Source: SLSG01 sp964477035 (GTDB lineage Bacteria; Bacteroidota; Bacteroidia; Bacteroidales; UBA7960). From it: a DNA stretch of 27,671 nt. The DNA lies in NCBI GenBank assembly GCA_964477035.1, contig CAYZCW010000017.1:1-27671 (forward strand). The letters run 5' to 3'. Both the position numbers and the translations under genes were made by a program. The notes beneath the pieces were generated by a model that saw only the letters and a program-made list of their open reading frames with translations, was not told where the DNA came from and did no database searches. This document shows positions 1 through 6,986 of this stretch, in pieces. Each line of letters opens with the position of its first letter. Within the stretch, counting starts at the first letter, position 1.

Positions 1-299
1 ACTTGAAGGGTTGGGGATGAAACCCGCTCACCATATGCTACTGCAGTGTCAGAAACCTGTAATGCATCATTCTCCGGTAGATAGTCATCCGACATGAAAT
101 CGTCAAGGGAAAACCTCAGGGCAATGGAAAGCTCCCTGAACTCTGTAAAGTCCAGATTCCTGTTTCCCAATTCGAGCTGGACAAGGGAAGACCGGCCGAT
201 CCCGATAATCCGTGCCAGCTCGGCCTGGGACAGGCCCCTGGATTTTCTCAGGGCTGCAATTCGCTGACCGATTTGTTTTTTGGTTGGTACGTTTTTCAT
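1..299 (-). CDS. XRE-family helix-turn-helix protein, N-terminal part (cut by window edge)
   Basis: The frame opens with ATG at 299 (MKNVPTKKQIGQRIAALRKS) and stays open to base 1 without a stop, giving about 99 residues of an unfinished gene. Residues 9-65 are a typical Cro/C1 (XRE) helix-turn-helix: IGQRIAALRKSRGLSQAELA, then IIGIGRSSLVQLELGNRNLD, then a helix ending FREL..AL. The domain would bind DNA, probably as a dimer. After it comes an acidic linker (DDFMSDDYLPEN), so the protein is longer than a bare HTH and may be an antitoxin or a regulator with a C-terminal domain outside the window. The start is supported by a TAnnTTTG promoter element about 28 bases upstream. The partner gene, if any, is not visible. 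Confidence 0.8.
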   Translation of the reverse strand, partial: MKNVPTKKQIGQRIAALRKSRGLSQAELARIIGIGRSSLVQLELGNRNLDFTEFRELSIALRFSLDDFMSDDYLPENDALQVSDTAVAYGERVSSPTLQ

Positions 300-326
300 C
301 AAGCTTTTCCCTTAAGATAAAGTGTA

Positions 327-354
327 CAAATATAAGAAAAGATTGATAATCAAA
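327..354 (-). promoter_or_regulatory. Bacteroidota-type promoter of the HTH gene
   Basis: Read on the minus strand, TATATTTG (327-334) matches the -7 consensus TAnnTTTG exactly. A TTTG (351-354) lies 16 bases further upstream, somewhat closer than the usual spacing of about 19-21. Transcription would start near 320, leaving a leader of about 20 bases before the ATG at 299. The surrounding DNA is AT-rich, as expected for a promoter. This is motif matching only. Confidence 0.5.
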
Positions 355-513
355 CACCATTGTGGTGGATATTATAACATACGGGAAAAACTGCAGGTAA
401 GCCGGAACCGTTACTTAAGGTGCCAACGCCAAGATCCGCAGCGGGGGACCGCTGACTCCGCTGGTTTTCTGTAGTCGATGCTTAAGGTAAAGGGTCCGAC
501 TGCTGGACTCCCG

Positions 514-1374
514 TCAAAGCCTCACCAACTCAACCCTCCGGTTCCTGGCTTTGTTTTCATCGCTGTCGTTGGGAGCTACGGGTATCGATTCCCCGTATCC
601 CTTCGCCTGCAGGCGGGATGGGTCAACCCCGAAAAGCAACAGGTATTGCCTTACCGACTCGGCCCTTCGCTGTGATAGCTGAAGATTGTAATCCGCGCTT
701 CCGTCGCTGTCTGTATGTCCCTAAATCTCCAGTCTCAGCGTGGGATTGGTGTGCAGCAGGGTCAACACGTCCTGCAGCTGTTTGGCGGATGCCTGCTGCA
801 AGGTGGCTTTGTCGAAATCGAACAGGATGCCATACAGGGCGATGCGGCCATCGGCATCCAGGGCCTCCAGCATCTGTGCCGGGGTGAACTCGAGGGAAGT
901 TGCCAGGGGTTCCTCGTCGATAATTGCCAGGCTGGTCCTTGCGGCACTTACAGACACCTGCACGTGGCACCAGGTAATGCCTCCGTCTTCCCTGGGGATC
1001 GTAAATACCAGTCCATAGTGCCTGTCTTCCCATTTTACCTGCCCCCCTCTTTCCAGGGCAGCCGCCTTGTAGTTTTCGAAATATTCAACCTGGGACACGT
1101 CCCGGTTGGGTGATCCGTCGGCATGATAGAGGAAGTACCTGAGGCTTCGTTTCACACCCCTGACGGTCTCGGTGGTATAGTCCCTCGGCGGTGTACCCAC
1201 CCTGAACTCGTACTCCCCGTGGTTGAGCTGTTCCGAGCGCCGCTCATCAAAAACCGACCCGGGGAAGGGGCGAATCAACGGGTGCTCGGTGACTTCCTGC
1301 GCAATGGCCGGGAATGTGACGGCAACAAGCAGGGCTGCCGCCAGAAGAAATAATCTGTTTGCTCTTTTTCCCAT
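514..1374 (-). pseudogene. DUF4892-like/OmpA-family gene interrupted by an in-frame TAG
   Basis: From ATG 1374 the frame encodes 217 residues: a signal peptide (NRLFLLAAALLVAVTFPAIA, residues 6-25), a DUF4892-like periplasmic domain, and the start of an OmpA-like peptidoglycan-binding domain (YGILFDFDKATL...LRLEI). A TAG at 721-723 then stops it. Without any frame change the next codons read GHTDSDGSADYNLQLSQRRA, then ESVRQYLLLFGVDPSRLQAK, GYGES and NKARNRRVEL, ending at TGA 514-516. These 68 residues are the missing second half of the OmpA domain, including its most conserved GHTD and NRRVE motifs. The intact protein would be 286 residues and would anchor the outer membrane or periplasm to peptidoglycan. 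A CAG-to-TAG change is the simplest explanation. Truncation removes the diaminopimelate-binding half, so the product is probably non-functional unless TAG is read through. A sequencing error remains possible. Confidence 0.85.
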
Positions 1375-1383
1375 GGCGTTATT

Positions 1384-1388
1384 CCTCC
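1384..1388 (-). promoter_or_regulatory. Shine-Dalgarno site of the OmpA-family gene
   Basis: GGAGG lies 9 bases before the ATG at 1374 on the minus strand. A clear Shine-Dalgarno is uncommon in Bacteroidota, so it fixes the start well. Immediately upstream, 1391-1430 holds two imperfect 20-bp units sharing AGTGATATTC (1395-1404 and 1415-1424). Confidence 0.55.
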
Positions 1389-1487
1389 GGTTTAAGTGAT
1401 ATTCATCCGATTAGAGTGATATTCCCACATGAGTAAATGCCTGTTATGCCATCAATATTAATGGCCCATCCGACGGCAAATAAGAAA

Positions 1488-3029
1488 CTACCTCATCATG
1501 CCCTGTAGTGCCTGCCAGTCGAGGTACTGCCATATATCTTCGAGCAGGTTCCTCCTGTTGTTGTCGTAGGCAAGATCGTTCCTCCCCCAGTACTCCACGG
1601 CCATAAGCCGTATGGGCGCATCGGCATCTGAAAAATCGAAGAATCCGGGGTCGATGCTTACGATGGCGCGGGCGCCCTTTGCATTGGCCGGCACAAGCCC
1701 CGACGGCCTTTCGGCATGAAAGACCATGGCGACGACCTGCCTGTGGGGGCCCACCGGGTGATCTTCCGGTATCTCGAATCCATAGGCCGGCGCCCGCCTT
1801 TCGGCAGGCGACATTCCGGCCAGCTCTGCGCGCAGCCTTCCCGCCATCCGTCCGGCATCTGCAATCAGCTTCAGGTGGTCAAGGTTATTTTCGTCGGATA
1901 GTTCATCGATCCTGTCCCAGTTGCCTGTTTCAACAGCGGCTTTCATCTGCTGCCACACCTCTTCGCGCTGCATCAGGGCAGATACCAGCTTTTGCTCCAT
2001 CTCCTCAACTTCTTTCTGTCTTTCACCTGCCTGCGACAATTCCGCATCCATGGCCTGCTCCAGTCCGACGATCGACTGCTGGTAAAACGCTTCGGCCTCT
2101 GCGGGGTTGTTCTGTTTCATCATTTCATAAAGAGGCATCAGTCGCTCCCTGACATCGATGTACCTTTTTCTGATGTTCTCTTCGTTCGCTGATTCCCTCA
2201 ACTGCGAGAGGTATGCCTTCATCTGGTCAATCTGCTGCTGCGTGATGTTCAGTTCATCGGCAGCGTCCACCCCGGCCCGGATGTCGCCGACCGTCTTTTC
2301 CGCCTGGGCGATCATGGCATGTATCCACCGCTCCTGCGATACCGGCTCCCAGAAAGGCCGGTCGCCGGCGGTGAAATAGGTTGTCACAGTGGCTTTTGCC
2401 AGTCCGAACGAAGGACGGACAACCGAGCGGAGGAAGGGTTCCTGGTCGGGTGACCACAAAGGGAAGATGCTGGTGCAGGGATATTCATTGTCGTAGCCCG
2501 GGGGGTGTGCCATGCGGCTGACAATTTTCTGGCCGCCCATCCTCCCGACCTCCGGCGGCAACAGGAACATTGCTCCCTGGCTGTCTGAGAGCAGGGACTC
2601 TCCCAGCAGGTTTGCCGGGTCGTTGATCCATACATTGACCCCGGCCACAATGTCTGCGCTTGCAGGCGGCATCCGGACCGCCACCCTAAGGTGGACGGGT
2701 TCAGGCGTGTGGGCATTGCCCGGAAAGCTGAGGGGCTTCAGGTACTCCATCCGCGGCATGACCGCGAAGCCTTTCGGGGGGTTAAAGGGGAGGGCCTGGC
2801 GAAACACATCCAGGATACTTTCCGCCTTTCTTTCAATGGCTGCCCTGCCGGCAGCATCGCGCACGCTCCTGTTTGACCTGTTCAGCGGCTCCCATAGGTC
2901 GCTGCCGCTAAAAATGTTGCCACTGCCGCGGGATCCTTTGCCACTGCCACTGTACCCGCCCAATAGCAATGCCAGCATGATCAGCAGCAGCATGTGCAAC
3001 GGCCGAGGCGGCCTGATGAACCGTTTCAT
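1488..3029 (-). CDS. Secreted coiled-coil protein of unknown function
   Basis: 513 residues if translation starts at ATG 3029 (MKRFIRPPRPLHMLLLIMLA). ATG 3047, six codons upstream, is equally possible. The frame is open to 3248, but the extra residues look like translated intergenic DNA and include the neighbouring promoter region, so I left them out. A signal peptide is followed by LLLGGYSGSG. This looks like a lipobox with Tyr (TAC) where the lipidated Cys (TGC) should be. A Gly/Ser-rich linker follows, then a probable beta-rich domain (about 80-210), a long Glu/Gln/Lys/Ala-rich helical stretch that should form a coiled coil (about 225-400), and a C-terminal domain ending LLEDIWQYLDWQALQGMMR. 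I do not recognise the family. It lies 113 bp upstream of the OmpA-family gene on the same strand. Stop is TAG. Confidence 0.7.
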   Translation of the reverse strand: MKRFIRPPRPLHMLLLIMLALLLGGYSGSGKGSRGSGNIFSGSDLWEPLNRSNRSVRDAAGRAAIERKAESILDVFRQALPFNPPKGFAVMPRMEYLKPLSFPGNAHTPEPVHLRVAVRMPPASADIVAGVNVWINDPANLLGESLLSDSQGAMFLLPPEVGRMGGQKIVSRMAHPPGYDNEYPCTSIFPLWSPDQEPFLRSVVRPSFGLAKATVTTYFTAGDRPFWEPVSQERWIHAMIAQAEKTVGDIRAGVDAADELNITQQQIDQMKAYLSQLRESANEENIRKRYIDVRERLMPLYEMMKQNNPAEAEAFYQQSIVGLEQAMDAELSQAGERQKEVEEMEQKLVSALMQREEVWQQMKAAVETGNWDRIDELSDENNLDHLKLIADAGRMAGRLRAELAGMSPAERRAPAYGFEIPEDHPVGPHRQVVAMVFHAERPSGLVPANAKGARAIVSIDPGFFDFSDADAPIRLMAVEYWGRNDLAYDNNRRNLLEDIWQYLDWQALQGMMR

Positions 3030-3117
3030 ACGCAAGCATTTGGTCATGGAAGAATGACTAAATATACAACATAATTGCATAAAACCATCAATCATTAAGA
3101 CAGCGATGTAAATAGCC

Positions 3118-3149
3118 TTGTCTGGCGAAAAAATTATATCGTACTTTTG
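3118..3149 (+). promoter_or_regulatory. Promoter upstream of the SRPBCC gene
   Basis: TACTTTTG (3142-3149) fits the -7 consensus TAnnTTTG and is preceded by TTG (3118-3120) at 21 bases, the usual Bacteroidota spacing. The leader would run about 110 bases to ATG 3269 and contains the hairpin and the 19-bp repeats annotated below. The -7 element with its downstream sequence is copied at 13120-13188. Confidence 0.5.
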
Positions 3150-3173
3150 GTCAACCACATAACAATAGCCAAC

Positions 3174-3199
3174 CCCCGGGCAGCTTATAAATCCCGGGG
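3174..3199 (+). repeat. Leader hairpin, conserved in a second copy at 13156-13181
   Basis: CCCCGGG (3174-3180) and CCCGGGG (3193-3199) form a perfect 7-bp stem around a 12-base AT-rich loop. The copy at 13156-13181 keeps both arms and the loop length, with one loop substitution. It sits between a promoter and a start codon in both places. It could be a 5'-UTR structure or an operator dyad. Confidence 0.5.
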
Positions 3200-3220
3200 T
3201 GCGGCCAATTAGCATGATGA

Positions 3221-3267
3221 CCATCCGACGAGTATAAATGTTACCCATCCATCCGACGAGTATAAAT
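3221..3267 (+). repeat. Two 19-bp direct repeats just before the SRPBCC start
   Basis: CCATCCGACGAGTATAAAT occurs at 3221-3239 and again at 3249-3267, identical over all 19 bases and offset by 28. The second copy ends one base before ATG 3269. The core CATCCGAC recurs in other intergenic places in the window (1467-1474, 14980-14987, 15803-15810, and inverted at 5072-5079). Possible operator pair or a small local duplication. Confidence 0.6.
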
Positions 3268-3268
3268 T

Positions 3269-3733
3269 ATGAAAGAGAAGAACGCCCCCAGAAGAATGCA
3301 CCGTATGATCGATGCGTGGATAGACATTGATGCGCAACCTGAAGAGGTCTGGAAAGTGCTCGTGGATTTCAAATCATGGGAATCATGGAACGCCTTTATT
3401 CCGGTGGTCGAGGGAAACCTGCGGGTGGGTGAACGCATGCGCATCAAAGTGGTTCCACCAGGGATGAAACCCATGACATTTGAACCCGAAGTTTATGAGT
3501 TGATACCGCATAAAAAGATTCTTTGGGGTGGGAGTTTTCTTCGGATAATCTATCGCGGGGACCATGCTTTTTTACTGGAACCCACTCCCGAAGGCAAAAC
3601 CCGGTTCAGGCAGGTTGAACGGTTTATGGGTCCAATGGTTTTACTAATGGGAAGGATGATAAAAAAAACCGAAATTGGGTATCATCAAATGAATCGTGCG
3701 CTCAAGCAACGGGTCGAAAAACCACAACAATGA
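3269..3733 (+). CDS. SRPBCC-fold (START/polyketide-cyclase-like) protein
   Basis: 154 residues, cytoplasmic, no signal peptide. The pattern IDAWIDIDAQPEEVWKVLVD, then FKSWESWNAFIP, is the classic N-terminal strand plus helix of SRPBCC proteins. The EGNLRVGERMRIKV and EPEVYELIPHKKILWGG strands and a C-terminal helix (MGRMIKKTEIGYHQMNRALK) complete the hydrophobic-pocket fold. Family members bind small lipophilic ligands, and the specific role here is unknown. The start is the only ATG that keeps the whole first strand. The stop codon overlaps the ATG of a 43-codon frame (ATGA at 3730-3733). The last ~32 codons of this gene are duplicated at 13189-13296 in front of a serine hydrolase, where they also overlap the next ATG. 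This suggests an ancestral SRPBCC-hydrolase operon. Confidence 0.88.
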   Translation: MKEKNAPRRMHRMIDAWIDIDAQPEEVWKVLVDFKSWESWNAFIPVVEGNLRVGERMRIKVVPPGMKPMTFEPEVYELIPHKKILWGGSFLRIIYRGDHAFLLEPTPEGKTRFRQVERFMGPMVLLMGRMIKKTEIGYHQMNRALKQRVEKPQQ

Positions 3734-3861
3734 AAAAATTAGCGAAAAGAAAATACGAACTCACGGTTGATTTCCTCACCCTCACGGAAAGCTGGCCAGC
3801 TACTCATCAGGAGTTACCAGATACTCATCAGGAGTTAGAACTGGCATTTCACCTGGCTTAA
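3730..3861 (+). CDS. Short frame overlapping the SRPBCC stop (doubtful)
   Basis: 43 codons beginning ATGAAAAAATTAGCG in ATGA overlap with the upstream gene. It begins MKKLAKRKYELT, and its C-terminal half comes from a tandem duplication of ACTCATCAGGAGTTA (two copies within 3801-3838). At the copied locus (13286) the same overlapping ATG starts a serine hydrolase (MKKFILL). This short frame may therefore be a relic that only reuses the start. No recognisable domain. The rest of 3862-4026 shows only a possible promoter. Confidence 0.2.
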   Translation: MKKLAKRKYELTVDFLTLTESWPATHQELPDTHQELELAFHLA

Positions 3862-3952
3862 AATCTTTCCCGTTTATGGCAATTAGAATATTACAGTCAG
3901 TTTCCACTGCGCAATGGCACTGCAGTGAATCCCCTAAATCGCTGAATTTCGA

Positions 3953-3985
3953 TTGCAGCTCGTCACTACATCAGGGTTATGTTTT
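3953..3985 (+). promoter_or_regulatory. Possible promoter of the LytTR gene
   Basis: TTG (3953-3955) and TATGTTTT (3978-3985, one mismatch to TAnnTTTG) are separated by 22 bases, leaving a leader of about 35 bases to ATG 4027. Weak match, given mainly for position. Confidence 0.3.
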
Positions 3986-4026
3986 AATTTTATCGAGCCG
4001 GGAATAATGATCCGAAGCAAAAGAGC

Positions 4027-4920
4027 ATGTTCGCCTTTCTGAAAAAGCCCTATCCGTATTATTACACCAGAAGCAGGCTTCCGGTGCTGGCCCTGCTTCT
4101 GTTTGCGCTGGCTTTTGCCTTCGTGTATTTTTTCAGGCCATTTAACGTGTATTACCCGGAGCACCGGCTCAGCTATTTCCTGATCAGCCTGCTGCAGGCT
4201 GCCCTTCCGGTGCTTGTTTTTTTCTGCTTCTTTTCGGTGCTGAACCTGGTCTTCAGGGACGCGGCCAGGCCGAACCGCTGGCAACTATGGCATGAGGTCC
4301 TGGCGCTGGCGTTTGTCCTCCCGCTGATGGGAACGGCCAACTTCCTGATCCGCGACCTGATCTATGACAACCCCGGGAACTGGTCCGTGGCGTACCTGCT
4401 GGAAGAGATCCGGAACACCGCCCTGGTTGCCGTGTTGATCGTCTTTTTGCTGGTCCCGGTAAACCTGCGCCGGCTGGAGCAGAAATTCAGGTCGCGCTCC
4501 CTGGCCCTGAACCGGCTGATTGACCAGGGGGCCCTCCCCGGACATGCGGGGGAATCCGTGCGGGTCACCACCCAGGTCAAAAGCGATGACTTTGTGCTGC
4601 ATTCGGCCGGGCTCCTTTTTGTCAGGTCCAGCGGCAATTACTCCGAGTTCTTCAGCAGGGCAGATAACGAGCCCGCCGCCAGAAAATCCCTGAAGCGGAT
4701 CCCTCTGAAGCAGGTGGAGAACCAGCTAAGCCACATCCGGGGGATCTTGCGTGTTCACCGGTCCTACCTGGTGAATGCCCGGAAAATCATCAAGGTATCG
4801 GGCAATGCCCAGGGACTGCAGATCAGCCTCGAAGGCTGCGACGAGAGGGTGCCTGTCTCGCGTGGCTACCTGGATCAGTTCCGGCAGGCTTTGCGTGAAC
4901 ATACGGAATCAACCGCCTGA
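4027..4920 (+). CDS. Membrane-anchored LytTR-family transcription regulator
   Basis: 297 residues. The N-terminal half holds four hydrophobic segments (about 18-37, 50-76, 88-108, 130-147), so the protein sits in the inner membrane and has no CheY-type receiver domain. Residues about 185-290 are a LytTR DNA-binding domain with the usual landmarks: LFVRSSGNYSEFF (197-209), the basic segment before LSHIRGILRVHRSYLVN (234-250), and VPVSRGYLDQFR (275-286). Stand-alone membrane LytTR proteins are common in Bacteroidota and probably sense a membrane or extracellular signal directly. The domain binds tandem direct repeats spaced about two helical turns. Exactly such an array lies 34 bases downstream (4955-5014), before the acyltransferase gene, which is the obvious candidate target. 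Stop is TGA. Confidence 0.9.
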   Translation: MFAFLKKPYPYYYTRSRLPVLALLLFALAFAFVYFFRPFNVYYPEHRLSYFLISLLQAALPVLVFFCFFSVLNLVFRDAARPNRWQLWHEVLALAFVLPLMGTANFLIRDLIYDNPGNWSVAYLLEEIRNTALVAVLIVFLLVPVNLRRLEQKFRSRSLALNRLIDQGALPGHAGESVRVTTQVKSDDFVLHSAGLLFVRSSGNYSEFFSRADNEPAARKSLKRIPLKQVENQLSHIRGILRVHRSYLVNARKIIKVSGNAQGLQISLEGCDERVPVSRGYLDQFRQALREHTESTA

Positions 4921-4954
4921 GCTTTCCCGCAACACAGTCCTTTCCGCTTCGCCC

Positions 4955-5014
4955 CGGCCTGTTATCCGTCCCGCCGGCCTGTGACCCGTCACTGGGGGCT
5001 GTTGCCCGTCCCAG
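4955..5014 (+). promoter_or_regulatory. Three tandem 20-bp direct repeats, candidate LytTR operator
   Basis: Units at 4955-4974, 4975-4994 and 4995-5014 share the pattern GGCCTGTnaYCCGTCnC without spacers. Pairwise identity is about 13-15 of 20. The 20-bp period places each copy on nearly the same face of the helix, as LytTR dimers require. The array lies between the LytTR gene and the -7 element of the acyltransferase gene (5062-5069). Confidence 0.55.
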
Positions 5015-5061
5015 AACCTTGCAAACCACCCCATTTATAGCTTCGGGAGCCACGCACGCAT

Positions 5062-5069
5062 TATTTTTG
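5062..5069 (+). promoter_or_regulatory. -7 element of the acyltransferase gene
   Basis: TATTTTTG matches TAnnTTTG exactly. No good TTG lies about 20 bases upstream, which would fit an activator-dependent promoter. The expected start point near 5076 would make ATG 5077 almost leaderless, so ATG 5095 is preferred for the gene. Confidence 0.45.
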
Positions 5070-5094
5070 CCGTCGGATGTTTCATCTCAAATCA

Positions 5095-6234
5095 ATGGAA
5101 ATGGCAAAAATAGAAACCATAGAAAAACCGGACCGGCTGCACGATCTGGACTGGCTGAGGGTCCTCGTGTTTGGTTTGCTGATCCTGTACCATGTGGGGA
5201 TGTTCTTTGTGCCGTGGGACTGGCATATCAAGAACAATGAGCTCAGCGGCGGACTTCAATATCCCATGCGTTTCGTGAACCTGTGGCGCCTGAACATCCT
5301 GTTCATGATCTCAGGCATGGGCACCTGGCTCGCCCTGGGCAAGAGAAGCGGGGGCCAATATGCCCGGGAACGCCTGAAGCGGCTGCTCGTGCCGCTGGTT
5401 TTCGGTATGCTGGTCATCGTACCGCCCCAGGTCTACCTGGAACGCCTGGTCTGCGGGGATTACCAGGGCAGCTATCTTGGCTTCCTGATCCGGGATGCAT
5501 TCCATGGAGTCTATCCTGAGGGCAATGTCAGCTGGCACCACCTTTGGTTCCTGCCCTATTTGCTGCTCTTTTCGCTCGTCCTTGCCCCGGTCTTTGTCCA
5601 CATGAGGAGGCATCCCGCGAACCGCTGGACGAAGTTCCTGTCAAAGGCAGTGACCCATCCGACGGGCATGCTGATTTTCATCCTCCCGCTCTGGCTGACC
5701 GAGGCATTCCTGCAACCGCGCTTCCCGTCCACCCATGACCTGATCGGCGACTGGTATAACCTGGTCCTGTACTTTCTGCTGTTCTTTTCCGGGTTCAGCC
5801 TGATGGCCGCCGGCCGGGCATTCAGGGATTCCGTCCGCAACAAACGCCGGCCTTACCTGCTGACCGGCGTGCTAGGGATCCTGGCGCATATCATGCTGAG
5901 CAGCCAATTTGCGGGGTTTCCCGGCTTGCTGCTCCCGCTGATCAGGGTTGTCGGATACTGGTTCATGATCCTGGGCCTCTTCGGCTATGCCGCCCGCTAT
6001 CTGAACCGCGAAAGCGGACTGATCCGTTATTGCAACAAGGCCGTTTACCCGTTCTACATCCTGCACCAGACAGTCACCGTAGTCCTGGGCTACAGGGTGA
6101 TGGACAAGTCCTGGCCCATGGCCTGGAAGGGCCTCATCCTGATCGCGGGCACCTTCGGCATCTGCTGGCTGCTCTATGAATTCCTGATCCGCAGAATTCC
6201 CTTACTCCGTCCGTTGTTTGGGGTGAAACCGTGA
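5095..6234 (+). CDS. Acyltransferase family 3 integral membrane protein
   Basis: 379 residues from ATG 5095. ATG 5077 and 5101 are in frame and possible. The hallmark N-terminus RLHDLDWLRVLVFGLLILYH contains the conserved basic-aromatic start and first membrane helix with the catalytic-type His of acyltransferase-3 proteins. About ten hydrophobic segments follow, with a charged RLKRLLVPLVFG loop and a C-terminal YPFYILHQTVTVVLGY helix, both typical of the family. Members move acetyl or succinyl groups onto exported sugars, lipids or glucans (OpgC/OafA type). The acceptor here is unknown. It is transcribed in the same direction as the LytTR regulator, 174 bp downstream, with a repeat array in the gap. 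Stop is TGA at 6232-6234. Confidence 0.88.
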   Translation: MEMAKIETIEKPDRLHDLDWLRVLVFGLLILYHVGMFFVPWDWHIKNNELSGGLQYPMRFVNLWRLNILFMISGMGTWLALGKRSGGQYARERLKRLLVPLVFGMLVIVPPQVYLERLVCGDYQGSYLGFLIRDAFHGVYPEGNVSWHHLWFLPYLLLFSLVLAPVFVHMRRHPANRWTKFLSKAVTHPTGMLIFILPLWLTEAFLQPRFPSTHDLIGDWYNLVLYFLLFFSGFSLMAAGRAFRDSVRNKRRPYLLTGVLGILAHIMLSSQFAGFPGLLLPLIRVVGYWFMILGLFGYAARYLNRESGLIRYCNKAVYPFYILHQTVTVVLGYRVMDKSWPMAWKGLILIAGTFGICWLLYEFLIRRIPLLRPLFGVKP

Positions 6235-6249
6235 TGCGGCAGCCTCCCC

Positions 6250-6384
6250 TTACAGCACCCACGCCACCATCCTCAGCGGGGCGCCGTTGCCGCCGCGGTT
6301 TTTCATGGGGATGGACATGACCCAGAAGCCTTTGGGCGGAAGCTCGTCCAGGCGGGCGAGGTTCTCGTAGACGGTGAGTCCGTT
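6250..6384 (-). pseudogene. C-terminal remnant of a cyclase-family (PF04199-like) gene
   Basis: On the minus strand, directly after the TAG of the NTF2-like gene and in the same frame, 44 codons read NGLTVYENLARLDELPPKG, then FWVMSIPMKNRGGNGAPLRM, then VAWVL and stop (TAA 6250-6252). The patterns VYENLxxLDELP and GGnGAPLRMVA are the C-terminal signature of the cyclase/kynurenine-formamidase-like family. The rest of the gene (about 200 residues with the metal-binding HxGTHxDxP motif) is missing, so this is a 3' relic. A second, more decayed relic of the same kind lies at 8126-8203 and shares 26 identical bases (6261-6286 with 8137-8162). Confidence 0.75.
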
Positions 6385-6867
6385 CTAAAAGGAAGGTGGA
6401 ACCATACACTGCACTGCAAAAGCATACCATTCTTTCTCCTGCTTTTGATAAACCGCAAGGCAAACACCATTAACCGGGGGCACTTCGGTACCATCCGGCA
6501 TCTTAAGACCTGTCAGAACAAATGAAGCTTCCTCAACGGCAATGTTGTCCGTTACAAATTGGATTACCTGAGGCGTAATTTTCATTTGTGTTCCCTTCAT
6601 CGGACCGGCAAACGCTTCAATTAAACCTTCTTCAATTTCATTGCGGCCCCGGTGCGTAATTCCATTCGCATAGGTATGCGAACCATTTAAGGCATAAATC
6701 GCTGCATATGCCTGTGCATCTCCAGCATTGTAAGCATTCTCAAGCTGCCTGACTCTTTCAACTATTTCTGATTTGTCAGGTTGCTGCGAAAGACAGCAAT
6801 CAGGGAAGCATAGGCATAACCCTATGAATATGATCCCTGCCATGGCCATGATGTTGTTCTTTTTCAT
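6385..6867 (-). CDS. Secreted NTF2-like (SgcJ/EcaC or DUF4440 type) protein
   Basis: 160 residues. A signal peptide (AMAGIIFIGLCLCFPDCCLS, about residues 8-27) is followed by one NTF2-like cone-shaped domain: IVERVRQLENAYNAGDAQAY (helices with the typical NAGD turn), AAIYALNGSHTYANG, then strands through FVLTGLKMPDG and VYQKQEKEWYAFAVQCM. This fits the SgcJ/EcaC and DUF4440 groups, which are small ligand-binding or detoxification-like proteins without a well defined reaction. It follows the Cys-hydrolase gene by 119 bp on the same strand and may be cotranscribed. Its TAG stop abuts, in frame, the cyclase relic, probably a recombination joint. Start ATG 6867 is the only one giving a full signal peptide. 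Confidence 0.8.
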   Translation of the reverse strand: MKKNNIMAMAGIIFIGLCLCFPDCCLSQQPDKSEIVERVRQLENAYNAGDAQAYAAIYALNGSHTYANGITHRGRNEIEEGLIEAFAGPMKGTQMKITPQVIQFVTDNIAVEEASFVLTGLKMPDGTEVPPVNGVCLAVYQKQEKEWYAFAVQCMVPPSF

Positions 6868-6986
6868 TTGCGTAATTTTTACGGCTGGGTTAAAATAGAA
6901 AACACTTAAATGGATGAAACCTCCATGGTGAAGTATGTGTGGAAAACGTCTTGCCCTGATCTAGAATCATATCCGGAGGCTTTTCA

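Noticed and set aside
721..723. General reassignment of TAG to an amino acid
   Set aside because: TAG ends the genes at 1488 and 15551, where reading on gives no domain. In the NTF2-like gene the in-frame continuation is a relic of a different gene. A local mutation is simpler.
4955..5014. CRISPR array
   Set aside because: The units are adjacent without spacers, only 20 bp long and degenerate, and no cas gene is near.
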